64,000 nt of DNA from Cellulomonas sp. URHE0023 (lineage in GTDB: Bacteria; Actinomycetota; Actinomycetes; Actinomycetales; Cellulomonadaceae). The stretch is taken from positions 1,674,001 through 1,738,000 of the forward strand of contig NZ_JIAN01000005.1 in assembly GCF_000688475.1 (NCBI RefSeq), in the 5' to 3' direction. This document shows positions 45,171 through 54,481 of the stretch, one piece after another. Each line of letters opens with the position of its first letter. Within the stretch, counting starts at the first letter, position 1. The position numbers were made by a program, and so were the translations under genes. The notes below the pieces were generated by a model, which worked only from the letters and a program-made list of their open reading frames with translations, was not told where the DNA came from and ran no database searches.

Positions 45171-46894
45171 CCGCCCTCCTCGGTGATCTCGTCCAGGTCA
45201 GCAGTACGGGGGCCACGCTGGCCACCCGGCTGGCGGCTCCGGCTCCGGGGTGGACCGTCCAGGCGGACGCGGTGGTCGTCGGCTCGGGGATCGCCGGCCT
45301 GACCGCCGCCCTCGAGCTGCGCACGCGGGTGCCCCGGGTCCTGCTCGTCACCAAGGACGCGCTGGCCTCCGGCTCGACGGTCTGGGCGCAGGGCGGCATC
45401 GCTGCAGCGCTCGACCCGTCGGACTCCCCGAGCGCGCACCTGCAGGACACGCTCGTGGCCGGCGCGGGACTGTGCGACCCTCGCGCGGTCGAGGTGCTGG
45501 TGACCGAGGGCCCGGCACGCGTCCGGGAGCTCGTCGCACGCGGTGCGGTGTTCGACCGCGCACCGGACGGCTCCATCTCCCTGACGCGCGAGGGCGGCCA
45601 CCACGCCGACCGGATCGCGCATGCCGGGGGCGACGCGACCGGCGCGGAGATCTCGCGCGCGCTCGTCGCCCAGATCGAGGCGGTGCGCAACGACCCCGGC
45701 ATCGAGGTCATCGAGCACGCGCTCGTACTGGACGTGCTCACCGGCCCGCCCACCGCGGACGGCCGCCCGGGCCGGGCGTGCGGCGTGACCCTGCACGTGA
45801 TCGGCGAGGGCCAGCGCGACGGTGTCGGCGCCGCGCTCGGCAGTGCGGTGGTGCTCGCCACGGGCGGCATCGGTCAGGTGTTCCGTTCGTCGACGAACCC
45901 CTCGCAGGCCACCGGCGACGGCATCGCCGCGGCACTGCGCGCGGGCGCGGTGCTCGGGGACGTCGAGTTCGTGCAGTTCCACCCGACGGTCCTGTGGCTG
46001 GGCGCGGGCGTGAAGGGCCAGCTGACGCTCATCTCGGAGGCCGTCCGCGGCGAGGGTGCGCTGCTGCTCGACACCGACGGTGTGCGGTTCATGCCGGACG
46101 TCCACCCGATGGCCGAGCTCGCGCCACGGGACATCGTCGCGCACGCGATCGTGCGCCGGATGGCTGCCACGGGCGCGGACCACGTGTGGCTCGACGCGCG
46201 GCACCTGGGGCCCGAGTTCCTGCGCCGCCGTTTCCCGACGATCAATGACAGGCTGCTCGAGCACGGCATCGACATGACCACCGACCTGGTCCCGGTTGCG
46301 CCCGCGCAGCACTACCACTCGGGTGGCGTGGTGACCGACCTGGTCGGACGGACCAGCGTCCGGGGTCTGTACGCGGTCGGCGAGGTCGCGTGCACGGGCG
46401 TGCACGGGGCCAACCGGCTCGCGTCGAACTCGCTGCTCGAGGGGCTGGTCTTCGCGACGCGCGCAGCCCGGCACATCGCGGCACAGGAACGCCTGCCGCT
46501 CGTCGACCCTGTGGAGCGTCCCGGTGCTGCGGCGCTGGTCGCCGCGGCGTCCCGTTCCCGGGTGCAGCGCATCGCCTCGGACGGGCCGGGCGTCCTGCGG
46601 TCGGCCGAGGGCCTGGGCCGCGCGGCGGCGGCGCTGTCCGCCGTCCCGACCGATGCGCACCTGCGCAGCGACGAGGGCCGTCGCCTGGCCGCGCCGCAGG
46701 TGGCCGAGTGGGAGACCACCAACGTGCACCAGGTGGCGACCGTGCTGACGGCGACGGCGCTCGAGCGTGAGGAGAGTCGCGGTGGTCACTCCCGCAGCGA
46801 CTTCCCGTCGCAGGTCGACGCGTGGCGCCTCAGGCTCGAGGTCCGGCTGGACGCCGAGGGAGCTCTGGTGACGCGCCGCGCTCCGCTGACGTGA
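45167..46894 (+). CDS. nadB: L-aspartate oxidase
   Basis: A 575-residue flavoprotein oxidising aspartate to iminoaspartate, the first step of de novo NAD synthesis. FAD motif [32 protein letters not shown], the active-site regions [19 protein letters not shown] and [17 protein letters not shown], and the closing FAD loop [21 protein letters not shown]. Starts inside the panD stop. No nadA (quinolinate synthase) is in the window although nadC lies downstream, so the middle enzyme must be elsewhere. Sits where coaX is found in mycobacteria. Confidence 0.95.
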   Translation: MTALLGDLVQVSSTGATLATRLAAPAPGWTVQADAVVVGSGIAGLTAALELRTRVPRVLLVTKDALASGSTVWAQGGIAAALDPSDSPSAHLQDTLVAGAGLCDPRAVEVLVTEGPARVRELVARGAVFDRAPDGSISLTREGGHHADRIAHAGGDATGAEISRALVAQIEAVRNDPGIEVIEHALVLDVLTGPPTADGRPGRACGVTLHVIGEGQRDGVGAALGSAVVLATGGIGQVFRSSTNPSQATGDGIAAALRAGAVLGDVEFVQFHPTVLWLGAGVKGQLTLISEAVRGEGALLLDTDGVRFMPDVHPMAELAPRDIVAHAIVRRMAATGADHVWLDARHLGPEFLRRRFPTINDRLLEHGIDMTTDLVPVAPAQHYHSGGVVTDLVGRTSVRGLYAVGEVACTGVHGANRLASNSLLEGLVFATRAARHIAAQERLPLVDPVERPGAAALVAAASRSRVQRIASDGPGVLRSAEGLGRAAAALSAVPTDAHLRSDEGRRLAAPQVAEWETTNVHQVATVLTATALEREESRGGHSRSDFPSQVDAWRLRLEVRLDAEGALVTRRAPLT

Positions 46895-47337
46895 CGGTCC
46901 TGCTGCGGCTCGCCCGCCGTGAGGACCTCGCGCGGATCGTGGAGCTCATCGCCGACGACTCGATAGCGGCCGCGCGCACGGGCAGCCTCGGCGCCGCGCA
47001 CGTCGCAGGGTTCGAGGCCATCGAGGCGGACCCGAACAACGAGCTGGTGGTCGCCGAGCTGGACGGCGAGGTCGTCGGCACGATGCAGCTCACCTACGTC
47101 CCGGGGATCTCCCGGAACGGCGCGACGCGGCTCCTGGTCGAGGCTGTGCGGGTGGACGTGCGGCTGCGCGGCGGCGGCGTGGGTCGGCAGATGATGCTGT
47201 GGGCGCACGAGCGGGGTCGCGCGCGCGGTGCCGTCGTCGCGCAGCTCACCTCCGACAAGAGGCGGTCCGACGCGCACCGGTTCTACCGGAACCTCGACTA
47301 CGAGCAGTCGCACGAGGGATTCAAGCTCGCTCTCTAG
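46891..47337 (+). CDS. GNAT-family N-acetyltransferase
   Basis: A 148-residue acetyltransferase with the GNAT fold: ADDSIAAARTG region, ELDGEVVGTMQLTYVPG strand pair, and the acetyl-CoA pyrophosphate loop RVDVRLRGGGVGRQMMLWA, ending RRSDAHRFYRNLDYEQSHEGFKL. The target (small amine or protein) is not predictable. The GTG start overlaps the nadB stop, so it is co-translated between nadB and nadC. No other clue links it to NAD synthesis. Confidence 0.87.
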   Translation: MTVLLRLARREDLARIVELIADDSIAAARTGSLGAAHVAGFEAIEADPNNELVVAELDGEVVGTMQLTYVPGISRNGATRLLVEAVRVDVRLRGGGVGRQMMLWAHERGRARGAVVAQLTSDKRRSDAHRFYRNLDYEQSHEGFKLAL

Positions 47338-47407
47338 GCGGCACGAGTCCTGGGGCGGTATGTGAACGCCGGCAGGAGTCGCCGACGAACCGGTCTACCG
47401 TGGCGCC

Positions 47408-48295
47408 GTGAGCGCACTCGACCCCGACTGGATCGCCAGGACCGTCGCGACAGCCCTCGACGAGGACCTCGGTCCGGAACCTGGCCGAGACGTGACGACG
47501 CAGGCGACCATCTCGCCGGACGCGACGGGCACCGCCGATCTCGTCGCACGTGAGTCCGGTGTCGTGGCTGGTCTCGTGCTCGCACAGGCGGTGGTCGAGC
47601 AGGTGGCGCGGCGACTCGGGCTGCCGACGCCGACGGTCGACCAGCGCGTCCCCGACGGGACCCGCGTGGAGCCCGGCGACGTGCTCGTCGTCCTCGAAGG
47701 ACGCGTGCAGGTGCTGCTCGTGGCGGAGCGGACGCTCCTCAACCTGGCGAGTCGCGCCTCGGGCGTCGCGACGCACACGCGGAGGTGGGCGGATGCGCTC
47801 GAGGGCACCGGCGCCCAGGTGCTCGACACCCGCAAGACCACGCCCGGGCTGCGTGCGCTCGACAAGTACGCCGTGCGCTGCGGCGGGGGGACGAACAAGC
47901 GGATGGGCCTGTACGACGTCGCGATGGTCAAGGACAACCACGTGGTGGCAGCGGGTTCGGTGACCGCGGCGATCGACGCGATCCGGGGCAGGTACCCCGA
48001 GGTGCTCATCCAGGTGGAGGCCGACACCCTGGCCCAGGCGCTGGAGGCGGTCGCCGCCGGGGCGCGGTTCCTGCTCCTGGACAACATGGCGACGGCGCTG
48101 CTGCGTCAGGTGGTCGAGGCGGTCCGAGCCACGGGGGAGAGCGTGGAGCTCGAGGCCACGGGCAACCTCACGCTGGACCGTGCGCGGGAGGTCGCGTCGA
48201 CCGGTGTCGACTACCTGTCGGTCGGTGGCCTCACGCACTCGTCGCCGATCCTCGACCTCGCACTGGACCTGGAGCCGGCGGCCGGGCGCGTCTGA
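47408..48295 (+). CDS. nadC: nicotinate-nucleotide pyrophosphorylase (quinolinate phosphoribosyltransferase)
   Basis: A 295-residue enzyme forming nicotinate mononucleotide from quinolinate and PRPP. Characteristic motifs: EDLGPEPGRDVTTQATI, NLASRASGVATHTRRW, DTRKTTPGLRALDKYAVRCGGG, MVKDNHV, EVEAD-like QVEADTLAQALEA and LEATGNLTLDRARE. Length normal. Separate GTG start 70 bases after the GNAT gene. Confidence 0.96.
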   Translation: MSALDPDWIARTVATALDEDLGPEPGRDVTTQATISPDATGTADLVARESGVVAGLVLAQAVVEQVARRLGLPTPTVDQRVPDGTRVEPGDVLVVLEGRVQVLLVAERTLLNLASRASGVATHTRRWADALEGTGAQVLDTRKTTPGLRALDKYAVRCGGGTNKRMGLYDVAMVKDNHVVAAGSVTAAIDAIRGRYPEVLIQVEADTLAQALEAVAAGARFLLLDNMATALLRQVVEAVRATGESVELEATGNLTLDRAREVASTGVDYLSVGGLTHSSPILDLALDLEPAAGRV

Positions 48296-48355
48296 GGACG
48301 AGCGGTCGGCAGGAGGCCTGAAGAGCCGCTCAGGAGGCGCCGGTATCCTTGCCCG

Positions 48356-49858
48356 GTGACTGACGCACCGACCGACGACGCCCCCGAGCAGATCCGCGTC
48401 CGGCGGGAGAAGCGCGAACGCCTGCTGGCCACCGGCCAGGAGGCCTACCCGGTCGGCGTCCCGCGCACGCACACCATCGCGCAGGTCCGGGCGGCGTACC
48501 CCGACCTCGACGCCGGCACCGAGACCGACGACGAGGTCGGCATCGCCGGTCGGGTGGTCTTCGTCCGCATCGGCGGCAAGCTGTGCTTCGCCACGCTGCA
48601 GGACGGCGAGGGCAACCGGCTGCAGGCCATGTTCAGCCTCGACGCGGTCGGCGAGGAGCGTCTCGCGGCGTTCAAGACGGACGTCGACCTGGGCGACCAC
48701 CTGTTCGTGCACGGCCGCGTGATCTCCTCACGGCGGGGCGAGCTGTCGGTCCTGGCCGACTCCTGGCAGATCGCCGCCAAGTCCTTGCGGCCGCTGCCCA
48801 ACCTCTACGAGGGCGTCGAGCTGTCGGAGGAGGCACGCGTCCGGCAGCGCTACGTCGACCTGATCGTGCGCCCGAGCGCGCGCCAGACGGCCCGCCTGCG
48901 TCCGGCGATGATCCGCTCGCTGCGTGACAACTTCCACGCGCGGGACTTCATCGAGATCGAGACGCCGATGCTGCAGACGCAGCCCGGCGGTGCGGCCGCG
49001 CGCCCATTCATCACGCACATGAATGCGTTCGACATCGACCTGTACATGCGGATCGCGCCCGAGCTGTTTCTCAAGCGGGCGGTCGTGGGCGGGATCGAGC
49101 GCGTCTTCGAGATCAACCGCAACTTCCGCAACGAGGGCGCCGACTCGACGCACTCACCCGAATTCGCGATGCTCGAGGCGTACGAGGCCTATGGCGACTA
49201 CGACACGATGGCGGAATTGACCCGGGACCTGGTGAAGACCGCGGCGCGCGACGTTCTGGGCACGACCACGGTGACACTGCCCGACGGAACTGAGTACGAG
49301 CTGGGCGGGCAGTGGGAACAGCTGTCGATGTATGACTCGTTGTCGGCGTCCCTGGGTATTGAGATCACGCCCGGGACGGCGTTGGAGGACCTTCTGGTTC
49401 TTGCGCAGAAGTTCGAGATCGACGCCGACCCCAAGAAGGTCAGCCACGGCAAGCTCGTCGAGCTGCTGTGGGAGGACCGGGTCGGGGACGCGCTGCACGC
49501 TCCGACCTTCGTGCGCGACTTCCCGGTCGAGACGAGCCCGCTGGTCCGTCAGCACCGCTCGCGTCCCGGCGTGGTCGAGAAGTGGGACCTGTACGTACGC
49601 GGGGTCGAGCTGGCGACCGGGTACTCCGAGCTCGTGGACCCTGTGATCCAGCGTCAGCGCTTCGAGGCGCAGGCTCTGCTCGCGGCCGCCGGGGACGACG
49701 AGGCCATGCGGGTCGACGAGGACTTCCTCACGGCGGTCGAGTACGCGTTGCCGCCCAGCGGAGGCATCGGCCTCGGCATCGACCGACTTCTGATGACGCT
49801 GACCGGCCTGGGCATCCGCGAGACGATCCTCTTTCCTCTCGTGAAACCGCAGGCGTGA
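48356..49858 (+). CDS. lysS: lysyl-tRNA synthetase, class II
   Basis: A 500-residue class II synthetase. The N-terminal OB-fold anticodon-binding domain covers about residues 40-150 ([22 protein letters not shown]), and the catalytic domain carries motif 1 around FIEIETPML, motif 2 [20 protein letters not shown], and motif 3 [18 protein letters not shown] start. Followed by a small membrane protein and lsr2, as in mycobacteria. No extra MprF-like lysyltransferase domain is attached. Confidence 0.96.
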   Translation: MTDAPTDDAPEQIRVRREKRERLLATGQEAYPVGVPRTHTIAQVRAAYPDLDAGTETDDEVGIAGRVVFVRIGGKLCFATLQDGEGNRLQAMFSLDAVGEERLAAFKTDVDLGDHLFVHGRVISSRRGELSVLADSWQIAAKSLRPLPNLYEGVELSEEARVRQRYVDLIVRPSARQTARLRPAMIRSLRDNFHARDFIEIETPMLQTQPGGAAARPFITHMNAFDIDLYMRIAPELFLKRAVVGGIERVFEINRNFRNEGADSTHSPEFAMLEAYEAYGDYDTMAELTRDLVKTAARDVLGTTTVTLPDGTEYELGGQWEQLSMYDSLSASLGIEITPGTALEDLLVLAQKFEIDADPKKVSHGKLVELLWEDRVGDALHAPTFVRDFPVETSPLVRQHRSRPGVVEKWDLYVRGVELATGYSELVDPVIQRQRFEAQALLAAAGDDEAMRVDEDFLTAVEYALPPSGGIGLGIDRLLMTLTGLGIRETILFPLVKPQA

Positions 49859-49859
49859 C

Positions 49860-50060
49860 ATGAATCCCCTGTTCACCGCCCTGGCGGCTCTGCTTCCGTC
49901 GATCGGCGTCGGTGTGCTGTTCTGGCTTGCCATCCGCGCACTCGTCAATGCTGACCGCACGGAGCGGCAGGCTTTGGCAAAAATGGATGCCGAGGAACGC
50001 GTCGCCGACGCGGCCAAGGCGCGAAACGCAAATACGGAAACTCCGCCCACGGGCGTTTGA
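49860..50060 (+). CDS. small membrane protein downstream of lysS
   Basis: A 66-residue protein starting one base after the lysS stop: one membrane helix (LFTALAALLPSIGVGVLFWLAIRAL) then a charged helical tail (RTERQALAKMDAEERVADAAKA). Base composition of its second half is visibly A-richer than its neighbours. The TGA stop overlaps the -35 hexamer of the lsr2 promoter. No known family beyond the common small ORF found at this locus in Micrococcales. Confidence 0.65.
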   Translation: MNPLFTALAALLPSIGVGVLFWLAIRALVNADRTERQALAKMDAEERVADAAKARNANTETPPTGV

Positions 50061-50107
50061 CGTTGAAATGTTGCAGTGTCATAGTGACCGCGTCAGCATT
50101 GCAACAT
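50057..50107 (+). promoter_or_regulatory. lsr2 promoter with inverted repeat
   Basis: TTGACG (50057-50062) and CATAGT (50080-50085) are separated by 17 bases, a good primary-sigma promoter. An inverted repeat, ATGTTGCA (50068-50075) and TGCAACAT (50100-50107), brackets the -10 and expected start site, with arms 24 bases apart. It may be an operator for autoregulation, or form a 5'-leader structure. The region is AT-richer than the surroundings, as Lsr2 targets are. Confidence 0.6.
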
Positions 50108-50126
50108 CAGCCAGACGGAGCGAACA

Positions 50127-50456
50127 ATGGCGCAGAAGGTCCAGGTTCTCCTGGTCGATGACATCGACGGTGGTACCGCCGACGAGACCGTGACGTTCGG
50201 CCTCGACGGCGTCACCTATGAGATCGACCTGACGGCAGGCCACGCGAGCGAGCTGCGTGACGCTCTGGCGCAGTGGGTCGGGCACGCGCGCAAGGTCGGT
50301 GGCCGCACGGCGAGCAAGGGCGCCCCTCGCGCTCGTCGTTCGTCGTCCAGCGACGCGCAGGCCATCCGTGAGTGGGCCAAGGAGCACGGGCACCAGGTGT
50401 CCGAGCGTGGGCGCATCTCGGCCGAGGTCAAGGCCGCGTACGACGCGTCGCACTGA
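50127..50456 (+). CDS. lsr2: nucleoid-associated xenogeneic silencer Lsr2
   Basis: A 109-residue H-NS-like protein that bridges DNA and silences AT-rich, often horizontally acquired genes. N-terminal oligomerisation domain (MAQKVQVLLVDDIDGG, TVTFGLDGVTYEIDL) and C-terminal DNA-binding domain (AIREWAKEHGHQVSERGRISAEVKAAY) with the AT-hook-like RGR. Linker is Arg/Ser-rich. CGGAGCGA ribosome site. Follows lysS, as in mycobacteria. Confidence 0.97.
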   Translation: MAQKVQVLLVDDIDGGTADETVTFGLDGVTYEIDLTAGHASELRDALAQWVGHARKVGGRTASKGAPRARRSSSSDAQAIREWAKEHGHQVSERGRISAEVKAAYDASH

Positions 50457-50470
50457 CGCGAGAACGACAT

Positions 50471-50521
50471 CGGCCGGCGCCGCCGGCCGACGCAGAGCCC
50501 GGCGCCCCCGCGCCGGGCTCT
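50471..50521. terminator. two hairpins between convergent lsr2 and xylB
   Basis: First hairpin: CGGCCGGC (50471-50478) with GCCGGCCG (50482-50489). Second, stronger: AGAGCCCGGCGC (50494-50505) with its inverse (50510-50521) around CCCC. Located between convergent stops, so probably a bidirectional terminator. Confidence 0.75.
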
Positions 50522-50539
50522 CGTGCGTTCAGCGGGTGG

Positions 50540-51934
50540 TCAGAGCGGGCGGGTGCCCGTGAGCTCGCGAACGGCGGCGTACTGCGACCGGACCTCGGGT
50601 CGCGGCTCGGCGCGGTGCACGGCGGCCTCCGCGGCGGAGCTCCATGCGGGCGCCTCCCCGGTCAGCACCCAGGCGGCCTGCCGAGCGGCGCCGTCGGCGA
50701 CGTACTCGCCGGGCGTCGGGACGTGGACGTCGAGCCCCAGGACGGTCGGTGCGATCTCGCGCACCGCCGCGGACTGAGCACCGCCGCCGATCAGGAACAG
50801 CCGCTGCACGGGGACGCCCTGCGCCCGGAGCGCGTCGATGCCGTCGGCCAGCGCGCACAGCATGCCCTCGACGGCGGCGCGGGCCAGGTGCGCAGGCGTG
50901 GTGTTGGCCAGGCGCATCCCGTGCAGGGCGCCCGTGGCGTCGGGCTTGTTGGGCGTGCGCTCGCCCTCGAGGTACGGCACCAGGACCAGCCCGTCGGCGC
51001 CGGCGGGGGCGGCCAGGGCGAGGTCGGACAGGCCGCGGTGGTCGACTCCGAGCATGCGGGCTGTGGCGTCGAGCACTCGCGAGGCGTTGAGCGTGCACGC
51101 GAGCGGCAGGAACGCGCCGGTGGCATCCGCGAATCCGGTGACCAGCCCCGAGGCGTCGGCCGTCGGGATGCTCGAGACGGCCGAGACGACGCCGGACGTA
51201 CCGATCGACACCGCGACGTCCCCGGGGCCGAGGCTGAGCGCGAGCGCTGCTGCTGCGTTGTCGCCGGCTCCCGGGCCGAGCACCTGGCCGCCGTGACTGC
51301 GGTAGCCCGCCTCCGACGGGCCCAGCACCCGGGGGAGCAGTGCGTCGTGGCCGAGGGCCAGCTCGAGCAGGTCGTGCCGGTAGACGCCGCTCGACGGCGA
51401 CCAGTAGCCCGTGCCGGAGGCGTCGGACCGGTCGGTGACGAGGGTGTCCAGCCCTGCGGCGCCCGAGAGCTGCCAGGTGACCCAGTCGTGGGGCAGCGCG
51501 ACGGCCGCGACCCGCTCGGCGATCGACGGCTCGGCGTCCCGCAGCCAGCGCACCTTGGAGACGGTCAGCGAGGCGACGGGGACGGAGCCGACGGCCGAAG
51601 CCCACGCCTCGGCGCCCAGCTCGTCGGTCAGGGCCGCGGCGGCGGGCGCGGACCGCGTGTCGTTCCACAGCAGCGCGTCACGGAGCACCTCGCCTGACGC
51701 GTCGAGCGCGACGAGCCCGTGCTGCTGACCGCCGACCGAGATCGCGGCGACGTCGTCGAGGCCCCCGGCCTGGGCGAGCGCAGACTGCAGGGCGTCCCAC
51801 CAGTGCCTCGGGTGCACCGACGTCCCCTCGGGGTGCGGCGCCCGGCCGCTGCGCACGAGCGCACCGGTCTGCGCGTCCCGAACCACGACCTTGCAGGCCT
51901 GCGTCGAGGAGTCCACCCCGGCCACGAGCGTCAT
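50540..51934 (-). CDS. xylB: xylulokinase
   Basis: A 464-residue FGGY-family sugar kinase that phosphorylates D-xylulose. ATP-side motif [33 protein letters not shown], the catalytic-Asp region [40 protein letters not shown], and the adenine-side [17 protein letters not shown]. An AAGGGGAT site supports the ATG. Downstream of xylA on the same strand, with an inverted repeat in the 152-base gap, so the two may be unequally expressed. Works directly after XylA. Confidence 0.96.
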   Translation of the reverse strand: MTLVAGVDSSTQACKVVVRDAQTGALVRSGRAPHPEGTSVHPRHWWDALQSALAQAGGLDDVAAISVGGQQHGLVALDASGEVLRDALLWNDTRSAPAAAALTDELGAEAWASAVGSVPVASLTVSKVRWLRDAEPSIAERVAAVALPHDWVTWQLSGAAGLDTLVTDRSDASGTGYWSPSSGVYRHDLLELALGHDALLPRVLGPSEAGYRSHGGQVLGPGAGDNAAAALALSLGPGDVAVSIGTSGVVSAVSSIPTADASGLVTGFADATGAFLPLACTLNASRVLDATARMLGVDHRGLSDLALAAPAGADGLVLVPYLEGERTPNKPDATGALHGMRLANTTPAHLARAAVEGMLCALADGIDALRAQGVPVQRLFLIGGGAQSAAVREIAPTVLGLDVHVPTPGEYVADGAARQAAWVLTGEAPAWSSAAEAAVHRAEPRPEVRSQYAAVRELTGTRPL

Positions 51935-51990
51935 GACGATCCCCTTACGCGACGTCCGAACAGATGAGCCCCCAGCAACGGGGGAGGGCC

Positions 51991-52040
51991 GCGACGTCCG
52001 CACTCACGTGGGGTCAGGGGCCACGGAGTGCGGACGTCGC
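51991..52040 (-). terminator. large inverted repeat between xylA and xylB
   Basis: GCGACGTCCGCACTC (51991-52005) is the exact inverse of 52026-52040; an inner CGTGG/CCACG pair extends the stem. The GACGTCCG step is shared with the inverted repeat at 58496. Located between xylA stop and xylB start, it may terminate xylA messages partially or stabilise them. Confidence 0.65.
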
Positions 52041-52086
52041 GGGGTTCAGCAGGGCAGAGCCCTCTCGAGAGCCCGAGGGCCGACGG

Positions 52087-53274
52087 TCAGCGAGCGCCGA
52101 TCGCGTGCTCGAGCGCGAGCTGGTTGAGGCGGACGAAGCCGAAGCCACGGGCGGCGACGGCGTCCACGTCCAGGTCCTCGAACACCGACCGGTCGGCAAG
52201 GAGGTCGCTGAGCGTCTCGCCCTCGGCGAGCGTCGGCTGTGCGAGCTCGAGGACGCCGGACTCCTCGAGCGCCGCCTGGACCTCGGGGTCGGCGCGGAAC
52301 GCCTGCGCCCGCTCCTTGAGCAGGAGGTAGGTGGACATGTTCGCGGCGGCCGAGTCCCAGACGCCCTGCATGTCCTCGGTGCGCGACGGCTTGTAGTCGA
52401 AGTGCCGCGGGCCGTCGTAGCGGGGCCCGCCCGAGGGGAAGCCGTTCTCGATGAGGTCCACCGTGGCGAACGCGGAGAACAGGTCTCCGTGCCCGAACAC
52501 CAGGTCCTGGTCGTACTTGATCGACTTCTGGCCGTTGAGGTCGATGTGGAAGAGCTTGCCGGCCCAGAGCGCCTGCGCGATGCCCTGCGTGTAGTTCAGA
52601 CCGGCCATCTGCTCGTGACCGACCTCGGGGTTGAGGCCCACGATGTCGCCGTGCTCGAGCTTGGCGATGAGTGCCAGGGCGTGCCCGATCGTCGGCAGGA
52701 GGATGTCGCCGCGGGGCTCGTTGGGCTTGGGCTCGATCGCGATGCGCAGGCCGTAGCCCTTCTCCTTGATGTACGCGGCGACGGTGTCGATGCCCTCGGC
52801 GTAGCGGTCGTGCGCGGCGTTGAGGTCCTTGGCCGAGTCGTACTCGGCGCCCTCGCGGCCGCCCCACATGACGAACGTGTCGGCGCCGAGCGAGGCGGCG
52901 AGGTCGACGTTGCGGACGACCTTGCGCAGGCCGTAGCGGCGGACGCGTCGGTCGTTCGACGTGAACGCCCCGTCCTTGAAGATCGGGTGGCTGAACGTGT
53001 TCGTGGTGACCATCTCGACCGTGATGCCCGTCTCGGCGAGCGCGCCACGGAAGCGGTCGAGGATCTTGTCGCGCTCGGCATCGGACGAACCGAAGGGGAC
53101 CACGTCGTCGTCGTGGAAGGTCACGTGCGCGGCGCCGAGCTCGGCGAGCCGATGCACGGACTCGACCGGGTCGAGCGCCGGCCGGGACGCGCTTCCGAAC
53201 TGGTCCTGCGCGTTCCAGCCGACGGTCCAGAGGCCGAAGGAGAACTTGTCCTCGGGGGTGGGCTGCGCTGCCAT
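52087..53274 (-). CDS. xylA: xylose isomerase
   Basis: A 395-residue actinobacterial-type (class I) isomerase converting D-xylose to D-xylulose; it normally also acts on glucose. Active-site elements are all visible: THFHDDDV-type region [12 protein letters not shown] (His, Asp), metal ligands and Lys in [44 protein letters not shown] and FDYKPSR. Good GAGGAG ribosome site. First gene of xylA-xylB, divergent from a ROK repressor 68 bases away. Confidence 0.97.
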   Translation of the reverse strand: MAAQPTPEDKFSFGLWTVGWNAQDQFGSASRPALDPVESVHRLAELGAAHVTFHDDDVVPFGSSDAERDKILDRFRGALAETGITVEMVTTNTFSHPIFKDGAFTSNDRRVRRYGLRKVVRNVDLAASLGADTFVMWGGREGAEYDSAKDLNAAHDRYAEGIDTVAAYIKEKGYGLRIAIEPKPNEPRGDILLPTIGHALALIAKLEHGDIVGLNPEVGHEQMAGLNYTQGIAQALWAGKLFHIDLNGQKSIKYDQDLVFGHGDLFSAFATVDLIENGFPSGGPRYDGPRHFDYKPSRTEDMQGVWDSAAANMSTYLLLKERAQAFRADPEVQAALEESGVLELAQPTLAEGETLSDLLADRSVFEDLDVDAVAARGFGFVRLNQLALEHAIGAR

Positions 53275-53297
53275 GGTTTTTTCTCCTCGTCGAGATT

Positions 53298-53315
53298 GAT
53301 TTACGCGGTGAAATT
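53298..53315. promoter_or_regulatory. candidate ROK/XylR operator in xylA-xylR intergenic region
   Basis: The 68-base divergent gap contains an unusually AT-rich stretch, GATTTACGCGGTGAAATT, with partial dyad symmetry (TTT...AAA around a CGCG-like centre). ROK-family xylose repressors bind such sites between themselves and xylA. Position and composition support an operator overlapping the xylA promoter. Confidence 0.5.
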
Positions 53316-53342
53316 ATCTTGTCCGGCCGCTAAGGTCAACCC

Positions 53343-54470
53343 ATGGCCCGTCAGGAGCAGATGCGAGACCAGAACCTCGCCATAGCGCTGCGGACCATCG
53401 TCGACGCCATCGCGCCCGTGTCCCGGGCGCAGGTCGCCGCGCAGGCCGGGCTCGCCCGAGGAACGGTCACCGGGCTCGTCGACCAGCTCGTCGACGCGGG
53501 CCTCGTCCGCGAGCTCGAGCCGACCCTGACGCAGCGCGCCGGTCGACCCGCCGTCCCGCTCGTCGCGCAGCGCGGGGCCGTCGCCGGGCTCGGCATGGAG
53601 GTCAACGTCGACTACCTCGGAGTCCTCGTCCTCGACCTGTCGGGCGAGGTCCTCGCCCAGCACGTGGAGTTCGACGACCTGCGCGGATCGGACCCGCAGG
53701 TCGTGCTCCCGCGGCTCCTGCAGATCGCCGACGACACCGTGGCGACGCTCGACCAGGTGACGGTGACCGGTTCCGTGCTCGCGCTGCCCGGACTCGTCGA
53801 CCGCGTGACAGGGCCGCTGCGGTTCGCCCCTCGCCTGGGCTGGCGTGACGTCGACGTCGTCGGCCTGCTCGGTGCCGTCGCTCCCCGGCTAGCCAACGAG
53901 GCCAACCTCGCGGCACGTGCCGAGGCGCACGCCCGACGAGGCGGCTCGTTCGTGTACGTCTCCGGCGAGGTCGGCATCGGTGGGGCGATCGTGCTCGACG
54001 GAGAGCTGTTCCGCGGCAGCCGCGGGTGGAGCGGCGAGATCGGGCACATCCGCGTGGACGGGATCGCGCTCGAGGAGCTCGCCGGTCAGGACGCCATGCT
54101 GCGCACCGCGGGCCTCGACCCGACCAGCCGGCTCGAGGTCCTCCTGGAGGCGCTCGGCGCGGGCGACTCGGACGCCCTGCAGTCGGTAGCCCAGGCGGGC
54201 CGTGCGCTCGGCGTCGCGCTCTCCGCCGCGGTCAACGTCGTCGACGTCGACGAGGTGGTGCTCGGTGGCTCGTTCGGCCGGCTGTTCGACCACGTCCGCG
54301 TCCCCGTCCAGGAGCAGCTGGACTCGTCGGTGATCTTCGCTCCGTGGGCACCGCTGACCGTCTCCCGGGCCCGGGCGGGCGCCTACCCCGCCATGGGTGG
54401 CGCGGCGCTCGCAGCGCTGAGGACGGTGCTCGCCGACCCGGCGCGGTGGCTGAGGGGCTCGCGCACGTAG
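53343..54470 (+). CDS. ROK-family transcriptional regulator, probable xylose repressor
   Basis: A 375-residue ROK protein. N-terminal winged HTH (ALRTIVDAIAPVSRAQVAAQAGLARGTVTGLVDQLVDAGLV) followed by a sugar-kinase-like domain (GLGMEVNVDYLGVLVLDLSGEVL, ALPGLVDR, NEANLAARAEAHARRG, EVGIGGAIVLDGELFRGSRGWSGEIGHI). The zinc-binding Cys cluster of ROK kinases is not seen, as in some regulators. Its divergent position against xylA strongly suggests it is the XylR that releases DNA when xylose is present. Confidence 0.87.
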   Translation: MARQEQMRDQNLAIALRTIVDAIAPVSRAQVAAQAGLARGTVTGLVDQLVDAGLVRELEPTLTQRAGRPAVPLVAQRGAVAGLGMEVNVDYLGVLVLDLSGEVLAQHVEFDDLRGSDPQVVLPRLLQIADDTVATLDQVTVTGSVLALPGLVDRVTGPLRFAPRLGWRDVDVVGLLGAVAPRLANEANLAARAEAHARRGGSFVYVSGEVGIGGAIVLDGELFRGSRGWSGEIGHIRVDGIALEELAGQDAMLRTAGLDPTSRLEVLLEALGAGDSDALQSVAQAGRALGVALSAAVNVVDVDEVVLGGSFGRLFDHVRVPVQEQLDSSVIFAPWAPLTVSRARAGAYPAMGGAALAALRTVLADPARWLRGSRT

Positions 54471-54481
54471 GCTCGTCCCCC

